From assembly GCA_017860635.1 (NCBI GenBank), contig JAGDMK010000007.1:1-42149 (forward strand): a DNA stretch of 42,149 nt. The letters run 5' to 3'. The position numbers were made by a program, and so were the translations under genes. The notes under the pieces are model-generated. The model was given only the letters and a program-made list of their open reading frames with translations. It searched no databases and was not told the origin of the DNA. Each line of letters begins with the position of its first letter. Within the stretch, counting starts at the first letter, position 1. This document shows positions 34,337 through 42,149 of this stretch, in pieces. This DNA comes from Bacteroidota bacterium (GTDB lineage Bacteria > Bacteroidota > Ignavibacteria > UBA10030 > UBA6906).

Positions 34337-35383
34337 TCATTTCTCCACCTGCTCCAGTTCAAGAAGCCGTTGTTTCCTCCAGAGCCCTCCGCCGTACCCG
34401 CCCAGCTTGCCTCCTTTGTTTACGACGCGGTGACAGGGAATCACAATTGCGATCCGGTTTGCTCCGTTTGCATGCCCGACTGCGCGCTGCGCATGGGGCG
34501 CTTTGATCCTGTCAGCCAGTTCTTCATAGGAAATCGTCTTTCCGTACGGGATCTTCAGAAGCCCATCCCACACCCGCTTCTGAAACTCAGTCCCCGGACA
34601 CTCAAGCGGAACCGTAAACTTCCGGAGCGTTCCGTTAAAGTAGGCTGACAGCTCCTCGCGTGCCTCGCGCAGCACGTTGTTGTCTCCCGGAACGATCGGG
34701 CGTTTGAAGACCCGCTGGAGCGTCACGAACTGGGCTTCCAGCATCCGTCGCTCTGTAAACTCCAGGAGCACCAGGTGTTTGTCAGTGGCTCCTGCAATAA
34801 GCGGTCCAAGAGGACTCTCTATCCATGTGACCAGGATGCAGTCCGTTGTCCTGGCTTTGCCGGGCGGCGTGCCGAACGTCCGGGCGAATGCGTCTCTGAA
34901 CCCGCTGTGAGATTCGTAACCGTGGCCCAACGTAACGTGGTCCAATTTCTCTCCTTTCCGTATCTGTGCAAGTGCACTCCCCAGCCTTCGCCCGCGGCAA
35001 TATGCCTGAAATGTCATGCCGTAGTTTCTCTTGAAATAGCGCCGTGCCCGGGCGGGATCGATACCAAGGCTGCGTATTGAAGTGTCCGAGATCCGCTGAT
35101 CGGGAGAGCGGTCGATGTGTGACAGCAGTTGCCGCACCCATTGCGGGGCTTCACCTGCAGCTCCCATTGGCTGACATCGTTTGCAGGGGCGGTAGCCGGC
35201 AAAGACGGCCTCCCGGGCTGTGGCAAAGAAGTCCACGTTCTTCGGCTGTGGTTTTCGGGCTCCGCACGATGGCCGGCAGAACACACCGGTCGACTGGACA
35301 GCGAGAACGAAGACCCCGTCGTACGCAGCGTCACTCTGAAGGTATGCGCGCTGCATCTCGGCGCGCGACGGAAGCATAGACAT
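34337..35383 (-). CDS. ada: Bifunctional Ada: methylphosphotriester sensor/activator and O6-methylguanine-DNA methyltransferase
   Basis: 348 residues from MSMLPSRAEMQRAYL (GAGGG 5 nt before 35383). N-Ada zinc site C36, C40, C67 and C70 (FCRPSC ... YRPCKRC); AraC-type helix-turn-helix (ISDTSIRSLGIDPARARRYFKRNYGMTFQAYCRGRRL); then the methyltransferase domain with Cys317 in IPCHRV and the helix FQKRVWDGLLKIPYGKTISYEEL. It transfers methyl groups from damaged DNA to itself and, once methylated at the N-terminal Cys, activates repair genes. All domains are complete, as in E. coli Ada. Confidence 0.96.
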   Translation of the reverse strand: MSMLPSRAEMQRAYLQSDAAYDGVFVLAVQSTGVFCRPSCGARKPQPKNVDFFATAREAVFAGYRPCKRCQPMGAAGEAPQWVRQLLSHIDRSPDQRISDTSIRSLGIDPARARRYFKRNYGMTFQAYCRGRRLGSALAQIRKGEKLDHVTLGHGYESHSGFRDAFARTFGTPPGKARTTDCILVTWIESPLGPLIAGATDKHLVLLEFTERRMLEAQFVTLQRVFKRPIVPGDNNVLREAREELSAYFNGTLRKFTVPLECPGTEFQKRVWDGLLKIPYGKTISYEELADRIKAPHAQRAVGHANGANRIAIVIPCHRVVNKGGKLGGYGGGLWRKQRLLELEQVEK

Positions 35384-35723
35384 ATGTCCCTCTTGAAACG
35401 GTGATGTCGGTTTTTTTAGATACGAAGTTGCGCATATATCGCCTGCCGGTCGGGTAATCGCAAGTGCCGGAGCTGAACCGAAATCGAATGGTCTGGACGC
35501 CGGCCCGATTCCAGGATAGGATTTACTCCTGCCAGAGTCCACCGAAAAATGTACAAAGATATGCAAAAGTGTACACCAATTCGTGGAATTGCGTGTCTAA
35601 TCCATGTAGTGGTGGATCAAATGAACATCCCGCACCGGCTGTGGCTTCTTTGATTTCACCCCCCGTTTTTGTAAATTTCATATTCGATTGCAGATCACGT
35701 ACTCAGTGACACCCGGAGGTTCC
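35384..35723. other. Intergenic region between ada and the Bat operon (340 bp)
   Basis: Divergent promoters. The plus-strand one is described separately; the ada side has a T7-run near 35411-35417 and no recognisable Ada box. No gene seen. Confidence 0.6.
35649..35679 (+). promoter_or_regulatory. Promoter of the Bat operon
   Basis: TTTG (35649-35652), 19 nt, TAAATTTC (35672-35679): close to the Bacteroidota primary-sigma consensus TTTG-N19-TAnnTTTG. It predicts a start near 35686 and a leader of about 38 nt before ATG 35724, which has GGAGG at 5-nt spacing. Confidence 0.6.
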
Positions 35724-36713
35724 ATGCCATTCGACATCAAGGCCATCAACGAGAAAATCCAGCGCGAAAGCGCGTTCGTCGACACTCTGCAGGCTGAACT
35801 CGGGAAGGTTATCGTCGGCCAGAAACATATGGTCGAGCGCCTTCTCGTCGGGTTGCTCTCAAACGGCCACATTCTTCTGGAAGGGGTTCCCGGCCTCGCT
35901 AAGACGCTCAGCGTGAAGACCCTTGCCGCTGCCATTCAGGCGAAGTTCCAGCGTATCCAGTTCACGCCGGATCTGCTCCCTGCCGACCTGGTCGGGACCA
36001 TGATCTTCAACCAGAAGGACGGATCTTTCCAGACCAAGAAAGGTCCTATCTTCGCGAACTTCATTCTGGCCGACGAGATCAACCGGTCGCCCGCGAAAGT
36101 GCAGAGCGCATTGCTGGAAGCCATGCAGGAACGCCAGGTGACCATCGGGGAAAACACCTACAAGCTGCCAGAACCATTTCTTGTCCTCGCAACGCAGAAC
36201 CCGATAGAGCAGGAGGGGACCTATCCTCTTCCCGAGGCGCAGGTGGACCGGTTCATGCTCAAGGTGAAAATCGGATATCCTTCGAAAGAGGAGGAGCTGC
36301 TGATCATGCGGGCGAATGTCGCCGGTTCGCTGCCCGAGCCCTCCCCCGTTGTCAGGACGGACGATATCATCCGGGCACGGTCTGCCGTGTCTGACATCTA
36401 CATGGATGAGAAGATCGAAAAGTACATTCTGGACATCGTTTTTGCCACCCGGTCTCCCAAGCAGTACAATCTGGCCAACCTCGCGCAGCTCATCAGCTAC
36501 GGAGCATCCCCGCGTGCGTCGATCAACCTCGCCCTTGGCGCAAAGGCCTATGCCTTCATCAAGCGGCGTGGCTATGTCATTCCGGAAGACGTCCGGGCCG
36601 TGAGCCTTGACGTGCTCCGGCACCGCGTAGCCGTGACGTACGAAGCGGAAGCAGAAGAGGTGACGTCAGAGCAGGTGGTGCAGGAAGTGCTGAATAAGAT
36701 CGAAGTGCCCTGA
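35724..36713 (+). CDS. moxR: MoxR-family AAA ATPase
   Basis: 329 residues. Walker A region GVPGLAKT, Walker B ILADEINRSP, sensor-1 LATQNPIEQEGTYPLPEAQVDRF (the MoxR signature) and a lid domain with SYGASPRASINL. MoxR ATPases act as chaperones that activate vWA proteins encoded next to them. First gene of the Bat operon; only 9 bp separate its stop from the next start. Confidence 0.95.
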   Translation: MPFDIKAINEKIQRESAFVDTLQAELGKVIVGQKHMVERLLVGLLSNGHILLEGVPGLAKTLSVKTLAAAIQAKFQRIQFTPDLLPADLVGTMIFNQKDGSFQTKKGPIFANFILADEINRSPAKVQSALLEAMQERQVTIGENTYKLPEPFLVLATQNPIEQEGTYPLPEAQVDRFMLKVKIGYPSKEEELLIMRANVAGSLPEPSPVVRTDDIIRARSAVSDIYMDEKIEKYILDIVFATRSPKQYNLANLAQLISYGASPRASINLALGAKAYAFIKRRGYVIPEDVRAVSLDVLRHRVAVTYEAEAEEVTSEQVVQEVLNKIEVP

Positions 36714-36722
36714 GAGGGCATC

Positions 36723-37598
36723 GTGGACACACGAGAACTTCTTAAGAAAGTCCGCCAGATCGAGATCAAGACCCGTGGTCTTGTGAATCAGATCTTCTCC
36801 GGCGAATACCACTCCGTCTTCAAAGGACGGGGGATGGAATTCTCCGAGGTGCGGGAGTACCAGTACGGTGATGACATCCGCACCATCGACTGGAATGTCT
36901 CGGCGCGGTTCAACCATCCCTTTGTCAAGATCTTTGAAGAAGAGCGCGAGCTGACGGTGATGCTGGTCGTGGACTTCAGCCGTTCGGGACAGTTCGGCTC
37001 GGTCCAGGCGATGAAGAATGAGATTGCGGCAGAAATCTGCGCCGTGCTCGCATTCTCGGCGATCAAGAACAATGACAAGGTCGGACTCATTCTGTTTACC
37101 GACCAGATCGAGAAATTTGTCCCGCCGAAAAAAGGACGTGCGCACATTCTCCGCATCATCCGTGAGCTGATATCCTTTGAACCCACAGGGACCGGCACCA
37201 ACATCCGCGGGGCGCTTGAGTACTTCAACCACGTGCACAAGAAACGGACTATCGCGTTTCTGATATCGGACTTCATCGACGATGGCTACGACCAGATTCT
37301 CAGGATCATCAGCCGGAAGCACGACGTGATTGCCGTGGAACTCGTGGATCCCCGGGAAGAGATGCTTCCGGACGTAGGGCTCGTTAAGTTCACGGATGCG
37401 GAAACCAAGAGCGAACGGTGGGTGGACACCTCGGACCAGAGTGTCCGGGCAGCGTTTGTGCAGTACTGGAAAGAGCGCAAAGAGAAGCGGCGCAGCCTGT
37501 TTGTCCGCAGCAAGGTGGATGCGATTCCCGTGCGGATCGACCGTCCGTATATCAAGCCGATCGTGGATTTCTTCAAGCTCCGGGAGAGCAGGTTGTGA
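36723..37598 (+). CDS. DUF58 protein of the Bat operon
   Basis: 291 residues, GTG start. DUF58 signature GRGMEFSEVREYQYGDDIRTIDWNVSARFNHPFVKIFEEEREL, then a vWA-like domain with DFSRSG (D-x-S-x-S) and LISDFIDDG. Cytoplasmic, without membrane helices; thought to work with MoxR on the membrane-bound Bat proteins. Stop and next start share one base (TGATG). Confidence 0.92.
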   Translation: MDTRELLKKVRQIEIKTRGLVNQIFSGEYHSVFKGRGMEFSEVREYQYGDDIRTIDWNVSARFNHPFVKIFEEERELTVMLVVDFSRSGQFGSVQAMKNEIAAEICAVLAFSAIKNNDKVGLILFTDQIEKFVPPKKGRAHILRIIRELISFEPTGTGTNIRGALEYFNHVHKKRTIAFLISDFIDDGYDQILRIISRKHDVIAVELVDPREEMLPDVGLVKFTDAETKSERWVDTSDQSVRAAFVQYWKERKEKRRSLFVRSKVDAIPVRIDRPYIKPIVDFFKLRESRL

Positions 37599-38572
37599 TG
37601 AAGACGGTTCAACTGAAGGCGGCACTCTGCTCAGCGGCACTGCTTCTGCTCCTCCCGATTGCTCCGCTCAATGCACAGGGGGTTTCGGCACGGGCACGTG
37701 TGGATTCCACGCACTATCTGCTCGGTGACCGGATCGGCGTGCGTGTGGAGCTGCGCCATTTGCGCGGGCTGACGATCCAGCCGCTTGTGGGCGATACCAT
37801 TGGCGGGTTCACGGTTCTGGATCAGTCCGGCATCCATCCCACCACGGATACCACCAGTGAGGTGGAGTTCGTTCTCGCGCGGTACGACTCCGGTGATGCC
37901 GTCATCCCGCAGCTTCCGTTTCTGTTCTTCCTGCCGGGCGACACCACCTCGCATGTTGCGTTGACCAATTCTCTCGTGGTCACCGTGCACACCGTGCCGC
38001 CGGACACGAGCGAGGACATCAAGGATGTGAAACCCGTGATGTCCCTGCCGCTTGCCTGGGAGGATATCCTGCTGTATGGGGGGATTCTGCTTGTGGTTGC
38101 CGGACTCGCGTACCTGGGCTACTGGTACTGGAAGAAGAAAAAGCGGAAGGCGGGAGACGAGGAATACGTCCCACCGGACCGTCCCCCCCACCTTATTGCA
38201 ATGGAGGAGCTCGGCCGCCTGAAGGCAAAGAAACTCTGGCAGCAGGGTCAGGTGAAGCAGTATTATTCCGAACTGACGGAAATCCTGAGGCGGTATTTCG
38301 AAAACCGGTACAAACTGCCCGCGCTGGAAGAAACCACGGATGAGATCATGATCGGCCTCAAGCGGCTCCGGCCGGGTAGCGAGCTCCTTTTCAGCACGGA
38401 GAAAGTGCTGCGCACAGCCGATCTCGTGAAATTTGCCAAGCACCAGCCAGGAGTGATGGAGCACGAGGAATCCCTGGCTGCGGTGTACACATTTGTGGAC
38501 CGGACAAAGATCGTAGAGATGACTCCGGTCGAAGCGCCGGCACAGAAGGACGCAACGCATGTGGCATCCTAA
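37598..38572 (+). CDS. Bat-operon membrane protein with periplasmic N-domain
   Basis: 324 residues from ATG 37598, which shares its A with the preceding stop. Signal peptide (ending LNAQG), a beta-rich periplasmic domain (RIGVRVELRHLRGL ... FVLARYDSGDAVIPQLPFLFF), one membrane helix (about residues 155-175, ILLYGGILLVVAGLAYLGYWYW), and a cytoplasmic helical domain (LKAKKLWQQGQVKQYYSELTEILRRYFENRYKLPALEETTDEI) like DUF4381-type partners. No enzyme motif. It corresponds in position to the small membrane gene between DUF58 and batA in other Bacteroidota. Confidence 0.8.
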   Translation: MKTVQLKAALCSAALLLLLPIAPLNAQGVSARARVDSTHYLLGDRIGVRVELRHLRGLTIQPLVGDTIGGFTVLDQSGIHPTTDTTSEVEFVLARYDSGDAVIPQLPFLFFLPGDTTSHVALTNSLVVTVHTVPPDTSEDIKDVKPVMSLPLAWEDILLYGGILLVVAGLAYLGYWYWKKKKRKAGDEEYVPPDRPPHLIAMEELGRLKAKKLWQQGQVKQYYSELTEILRRYFENRYKLPALEETTDEIMIGLKRLRPGSELLFSTEKVLRTADLVKFAKHQPGVMEHEESLAAVYTFVDRTKIVEMTPVEAPAQKDATHVAS

Positions 38573-39474
38573 CACCACATTCGCAAATCCGGAATTCCTC
38601 TGGGGGTTGCTCCTCATCCCTGTGCTCGTCTTCTGGTACATCCGCCGCCAGAAGCAGCTGGCCAGCGATCTCCGCTTCCCGACGCTCTCGGCTTTTGCCG
38701 CGGTGAAGCCGACATGGCGTGAACGGCTCCGGCATTTGCCGGCAGTGCTCCGCATGATCGTCATTGCTGCCGTTGTTGTGGCCCTTGCCCGCCCGCAGAC
38801 CAGCTCCCAGGGTGAAAATATCTACACGGAAGGAATCGACATTGCACTGCTGCTGGACATCAGCGGGAGTATGCTCGCAGAAGACTTCCACCCCAACCGC
38901 ATCGTGGCGGCAAAGGCGGTAGCCGAGGATTTTGTGAAAGGCCGGGCGCACGACCGGATCGGACTTGTCATCTTTGCCGGGCAGAGTTTCACGCAGTGTC
39001 CGATGACGCTTGACTACCGCGTGCTCACCGGGCTGCTGAAGCAGGTGAAACCGGGGATGGTCGAAGACGGCACGGCCATCGGGATGGCTATCGCCCAGGG
39101 GGTGAACCGGCTCAAGGAGAGCAACGCAGACATTTGGCATCCGGATCTACACGGTCGGCGTCGGAACCGTCGGCGAAGCGCCGTACCCCGTGCAGACTCC
39201 CTTTGGCATCCGCTATCAGAATGTGCCGGTGGACGTCGACGAGAAGACGCTCACCACCATTGCGGATCTGACCGGCGGGCAGTATTTCCGTGCTAAGAAC
39301 AATCAGGCCCTCAAGCAGATCTATGCGCAAATCGACCGCCTGGAGAAAACGCGCATCGAAGTGAAATCGTACCGGTCATACACGGAGCGGTTCTACGCCT
39401 GGACGTGGATCGGCCTGGCCGGCCTCCTGCTGGAGCTCCTTGCTCTGGGAACAATCCTGAGGAAGGTGCCCTGA
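38559..39474 (+). pseudogene. batA: batA (vWA membrane protein), internal deletion and frameshift
   Basis: The frame from 38559 reads a normal BatA: two N-terminal membrane helices, then a vWA domain with MIDAS DISGSM (D100), FAGQSFTQCPMTLDY and DGTAIGMAIAQGVNRLKESNA. At 39128 it runs out of homology. The +1 frame then continues with QTFGIRIYTVGVGTVGEAPYPV ... to the last membrane helix and TGA 39472-39474. The expected strand with ILLTDGxNN and the following helix (about 27 residues) is missing. The junction AACGCAGACA allows GCA/CAG overlap, as after a short-homology deletion. Either the gene is broken or the assembly lost about 80 bases. Overlaps the previous gene by 14 bp; the next start overlaps its stop. 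Confidence 0.88.
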
Positions 39475-40526
39475 TGGTACGGTTTGTCAACGAGGAATAT
39501 CTCACCCTGCTTCTGCTGATCCCCCTGCTCGTCCTCGTGGGGTGGTGGGTCTGGCGTGTCCGGAAGCGTGCCGCGGAACGGTTTGCCACGCCGTCCATGA
39601 TGCGGCGGCTTGCGCCCGAGGCGAGTGCGTTCAAACGCCCGGTGAAGTTCGGGTTGATGCTTCTTGCGCTGGCACTGGTCATCCTTGCGCTGGCTAATCC
39701 GCAGATCGGCACCCGGCTCCAGGAAGTAAAACAGGAAGGGGTGGACATCTTCATCGCGCTGGATCTTTCTCTCAGCATGAAGGCGGAAGACATCAAGCCG
39801 AACCGTCTCGAGAAGGCCAAGCTCGAAATCCGCAATCTGATTGAAAAGCTGGGGGGAGACCGGATCGGGCTCGTCGTGTTTGCGGGTGAAGCATACACGC
39901 AATTTCCTCTGACGAACGACTACAGTGCCGCCAATCTCTTCCTTGATGTGCTGGATGTCGATGCCGTCTCACTGCCCGGCACAGCCATCGGGATTGCCAT
40001 TGAACGCGCGACGGAGTCGTTCGATTTCAAAGAACAGACCAGCAAGGTCATCGTGATCATCACCGACGGGGAAAACACCGAAGGGGATGTGTTTGACGAT
40101 GCAGAGGCCGCGGCAGCCAAAGGTGTGCTGCTGTACACTGTCGGCATGGGCTCGCCCACGGGCGCTCCCATTCCCGTCTACGGCACGGGCGGGCGACAGA
40201 CAGATTTCAAGCGGGACCGGATGGGAAACGTGGTCGTTTCAAGACTGGATGAAGCAGCACTGGAGAAGATAGCGCTGATCGGAAAAGGCAAGTATTTCCG
40301 GGGGACCACATCGCAGGACGAACTTGATGCTATCTACAAGGATGTCAGCGCTCTTCAGAAGAAGGAATTCGGCGTGAAGCAGTTCACGGATTTTGAGGAC
40401 CGCTTCCAGTTCTTCCTCGCGCCCGTGCTCATCCTGCTGATTCTGGAATTCATTCTGTCGGAGAGGAAAACGCCGTGGCTCTCGCTCAACCGGCTGCTGC
40501 GCAAACAGGAGGGGGTGCAGGCATGA
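39474..40526 (+). CDS. batB: BatB, vWA membrane protein
   Basis: 350 residues from ATG 39474 (TGATG overlap with batA). Two N-terminal helices (LLLLIPLLVLVGWWVW; FGLMLLALALVILAL), then a complete vWA domain: MIDAS DLSLSM (D97), Thr in LPGTAIG, and IIITDGENTEGD (read VIVIITDGENTEG). A C-terminal helix (FFLAPVLILLILEFIL) anchors it again. The Bat system is linked to aerotolerance and envelope integrity in Bacteroidota; vWA partners may assemble with BatA. The intact MIDAS contrasts with broken batA. Confidence 0.94.
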   Translation: MVRFVNEEYLTLLLLIPLLVLVGWWVWRVRKRAAERFATPSMMRRLAPEASAFKRPVKFGLMLLALALVILALANPQIGTRLQEVKQEGVDIFIALDLSLSMKAEDIKPNRLEKAKLEIRNLIEKLGGDRIGLVVFAGEAYTQFPLTNDYSAANLFLDVLDVDAVSLPGTAIGIAIERATESFDFKEQTSKVIVIITDGENTEGDVFDDAEAAAAKGVLLYTVGMGSPTGAPIPVYGTGGRQTDFKRDRMGNVVVSRLDEAALEKIALIGKGKYFRGTTSQDELDAIYKDVSALQKKEFGVKQFTDFEDRFQFFLAPVLILLILEFILSERKTPWLSLNRLLRKQEGVQA

Positions 40527-41230
40527 TCCGTTGGTGCACACTCATCGTCATGGTCACTGCGCTCGCGCTGCAGAGCGCTCCGGCACAGTCTGTCCGTTCA
40601 CTGGTGAACAAAGGCAACGACAAGTACAAGGACAGGAATTTTGCAGATGCGGAGATCAACTACCGCAAGGCACTCGAGCAGGAGCAGCAGCTTGTCCAGG
40701 GGCATTTCAATCTGGGCAACGCCCTGTACAAGCAGGGGAAATATGACGAAGCTGTGCGGGCGTATGAGGCAGCACGTGAGGCGACAAAGGAACGTCGCAC
40801 CAGAGCCGATGCGTCCTACAATATCGGCAACGCCTATCTGAAAGCACAGGACCCGCAGAAAGCGATCACATCATACGTCGACGGATTGAAGCTCGATCCG
40901 GATGACCTCGAAGCGAAGTACAATCTCTCGGCTGCGCTCCGGATGCTCCAACAGCAGCAGCAACAGCAACAACAGAACAAGCAGCAGAAAAATCAGCAGA
41001 ACAAACAGGACAAGCAAGACCAGCAGCAGAATCAGCAGCAGAATCAGGATCAACAAGACCAGCAGAAACAGCAACAGCAGCGGCAACAACAACAGCAGCA
41101 ACAAAACCGGCAGATTTCAAAGGCCGAAGCGGAACGCATCCTGGATGTATTGAAGAACAGCGAGCGTGATATTCAGAAGAAGCGTCAGGTCAAACAGGCC
41201 GTGCGCGCGCGCACGGAAAAGGATTGGTGA
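40523..41230 (+). CDS. BatC/BatE-like TPR protein with Gln-rich tract
   Basis: 235 residues from ATG 40523, overlapping the batB stop by 4 bp (ATGA). Signal peptide (ALALQSAPAQS), three tetratricopeptide units (NKYKDRNFADAEINYRKAL; HFNLGNALYKQGKYDEAVRAYE; YNIGNAYLKAQDPQKAITSY), then about 60 residues of almost pure Gln with Asn/Lys/Asp (codons CAG and CAA mixed), and a charged helix at the end. TPRs mediate contacts within the Bat complex. The Gln-rich linker is commonly seen in this family. Confidence 0.88.
   Translation: MIRWCTLIVMVTALALQSAPAQSVRSLVNKGNDKYKDRNFADAEINYRKALEQEQQLVQGHFNLGNALYKQGKYDEAVRAYEAAREATKERRTRADASYNIGNAYLKAQDPQKAITSYVDGLKLDPDDLEAKYNLSAALRMLQQQQQQQQQNKQQKNQQNKQDKQDQQQNQQQNQDQQDQQKQQQQRQQQQQQQNRQISKAEAERILDVLKNSERDIQKKRQVKQAVRARTEKDW
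40950..41110 (+). repeat. CAG/CAA low-complexity tract coding for polyglutamine
   Basis: About 160 bases dominated by CAG, CAA, AAC, AAG and GAC codons within the TPR protein. Synonymous mixing of CAG and CAA argues for selection on the amino acid sequence. Confidence 0.8.
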
Positions 41231-41231
41231 G

Positions 41232-42149
41232 ATGAAAGCACGACTCCTCATAGCGGCCCTTGCGGCCTTCGTGCTTCTTGCGGCAAACGGGGCGGCGCAG
41301 AACGCGTCGTTTGAGGCTGCGGTCGACCGTCCAACGGTGGGATTGGGCGAACAATTCACCCTCTCGTTCACCGTCACCGCACAGTCGATGAGCGGCGGGA
41401 AGAATCTGCAACTGCCTGATCTCAGCAAGTTTCACATCATGTCCGGCCCGAACCAATCGAGCAGCATGCAGATTATCAATGGAGCAGTCTCCTCGTCGGT
41501 GACCTACAGCTATGTGCTTCAGCCGAAAGAGCTGGGCAAATTCACCATCGGCGCGGCCAGTATTGAGGCGGGAGGCGCCGTGCTCAAAAGCCAGCCTGTC
41601 GCGATTGAAATTGTGAAGGCCGCACCACGAAAGCCTCAGCAGGCCCAGGATGAGGCGGCCGTGCCGGCAGAGATGGGTGAGAATCTGTTCCTTCGCGCCG
41701 TCATCGACCGGTCACGGGTAACCCAGGGCGAGCAGATCAACCTGGTCTTCAAACTCTACACACGTGTTTCCGTCGTGAATTATGCCGTGACCAAGAATCC
41801 GGGAATGACCGGCTTCTGGAGCGAGGATGTGGAGATCCCCAAGAACATCACGTTGACGTCGGAGACCATCAACGGCAAATCATACCGAGTTGGAGTCATC
41901 AAACGTGTTGCACTGTTTCCGACACAATCGGGCCCTCTGGAAATCGGACCAATGGAAGTGCAGACCACCGTTCAGCTGCCACATGCCCGGTCGAATGACC
42001 CGTTTGAAGCGTTCTTCCGGGATCCGTTCGGGAGGAATGTCAATTATACAGCGACGAGCCCGGCGGTGAAAATTGTGGTGGATCCGCTCCCGTCCGGCGC
42101 ACCGTCGGATTTCAAAGGTGCCATCGGACAGTTTGCGATGAGCACTTCG
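41232..42149 (+). CDS. batD: BatD (3' truncated by window end)
   Basis: Starts one base after the preceding stop and runs out of the window; 306 residues visible. Signal peptide (LLAANGAAQN), then BatD-type beta-sandwich repeats: FEAAVDRPTVGLGEQFTLSFTV, LPDLSKFHIMSGPNQSSSMQIINGAVSSSVTYSYVLQPKELGKFTIGAASIE and a second LFLRAVIDRSRVTQGEQINLVFKLYT. The family is a periplasmic/membrane protein of the Bat complex with a C-terminal membrane helix, not visible here. Confidence 0.92.
   Translation, partial: MKARLLIAALAAFVLLAANGAAQNASFEAAVDRPTVGLGEQFTLSFTVTAQSMSGGKNLQLPDLSKFHIMSGPNQSSSMQIINGAVSSSVTYSYVLQPKELGKFTIGAASIEAGGAVLKSQPVAIEIVKAAPRKPQQAQDEAAVPAEMGENLFLRAVIDRSRVTQGEQINLVFKLYTRVSVVNYAVTKNPGMTGFWSEDVEIPKNITLTSETINGKSYRVGVIKRVALFPTQSGPLEIGPMEVQTTVQLPHARSNDPFEAFFRDPFGRNVNYTATSPAVKIVVDPLPSGAPSDFKGAIGQFAMSTS

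Noticed and set aside
40871-41104. Leucine-rich minus-strand membrane peptide
   Set aside because: It is the complement of the CAG/CAA polyglutamine tract of the TPR protein.
1-42149. Genetic code with UGA reassigned throughout (as Gly or Trp)
   Set aside because: Many intact genes (for example the first T9SS gene, fba and the DUF58 gene) end at UGA exactly at the family C-terminus, and tRNA-Sec plus selD give a better explanation.

Overview
The window (about 42 kb, moderately GC-rich, dense coding on both strands) looks like a chromosome segment of a bacterium of the Bacteroidota/Chlorobiota (FCB) assemblage, most like Ignavibacteria or Kapabacteria. Evidence: four secreted proteins end in a type A T9SS sorting domain with the NYPNPFNP-type motif; there is an almost complete Bat operon (MoxR, DUF58, BatA, BatB, TPR, BatD); and one promoter has the Bacteroidota form TTTG-N19-TAnnTTT. 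No phage, IS element or CRISPR array was seen.

The most interesting part is the left 10 kb, a selenium region. selD (selenophosphate synthetase) is itself a selenoprotein: its catalytic position is an in-frame UGA. tRNA-Sec (anticodon UCA) lies 37 bp downstream. From 5.3 to 10.2 kb there is an apparent operon ending in a hairpin terminator. It encodes a small DUF4266-like lipoprotein whose C-terminus would read C-P-T-U-G, an outer-membrane beta-barrel, a PEGA/thioredoxin-like lipoprotein with a U-x-x-C site, a huge BNR-repeat T9SS protein interrupted by one in-frame UGA, and a TlpA-like thioredoxin with U-x-x-C. The UGA codons of selD and both thioredoxins are each followed, 17-22 nt later, by a perfect 6-bp stem with a pentaloop starting AG, which I take as the local SECIS. 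The proposed system is a cell-envelope redox relay built on selenocysteine. Ordinary gene callers would split or truncate four to five of these genes.

From 10.4 to 20.5 kb mostly minus-strand metabolic genes follow: class II FBP aldolase, YjbQ, a PaaI-like thioesterase, a quinol-dependent NO reductase with a palindromic upstream site, L-serine dehydratase and an M3 oligopeptidase. A plus-strand transglutaminase-like membrane protein sits between them. From 20.8 to 28.6 kb come a C69 dipeptidase, an ECF sigma/anti-sigma pair facing a secreted vWA protein, a YpfJ-type zinc peptidase, a HEAT-like protein and an S1/P1-type nuclease with a T9SS tail.

From 28.7 to 42.1 kb are a YchF GTPase, a membrane protein, a lipoprotein, a Ppx/GppA phosphatase overlapping a CHAD protein (polyphosphate theme), a full-length Ada protein, and the Bat operon, in which batA carries an internal deletion with frameshift. 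Several intergenic regions hold short tandem repeats of fixed unit length (16, 24, 25, 40 nt and about 19 nt), one of them overlapping the aldolase stop codon.
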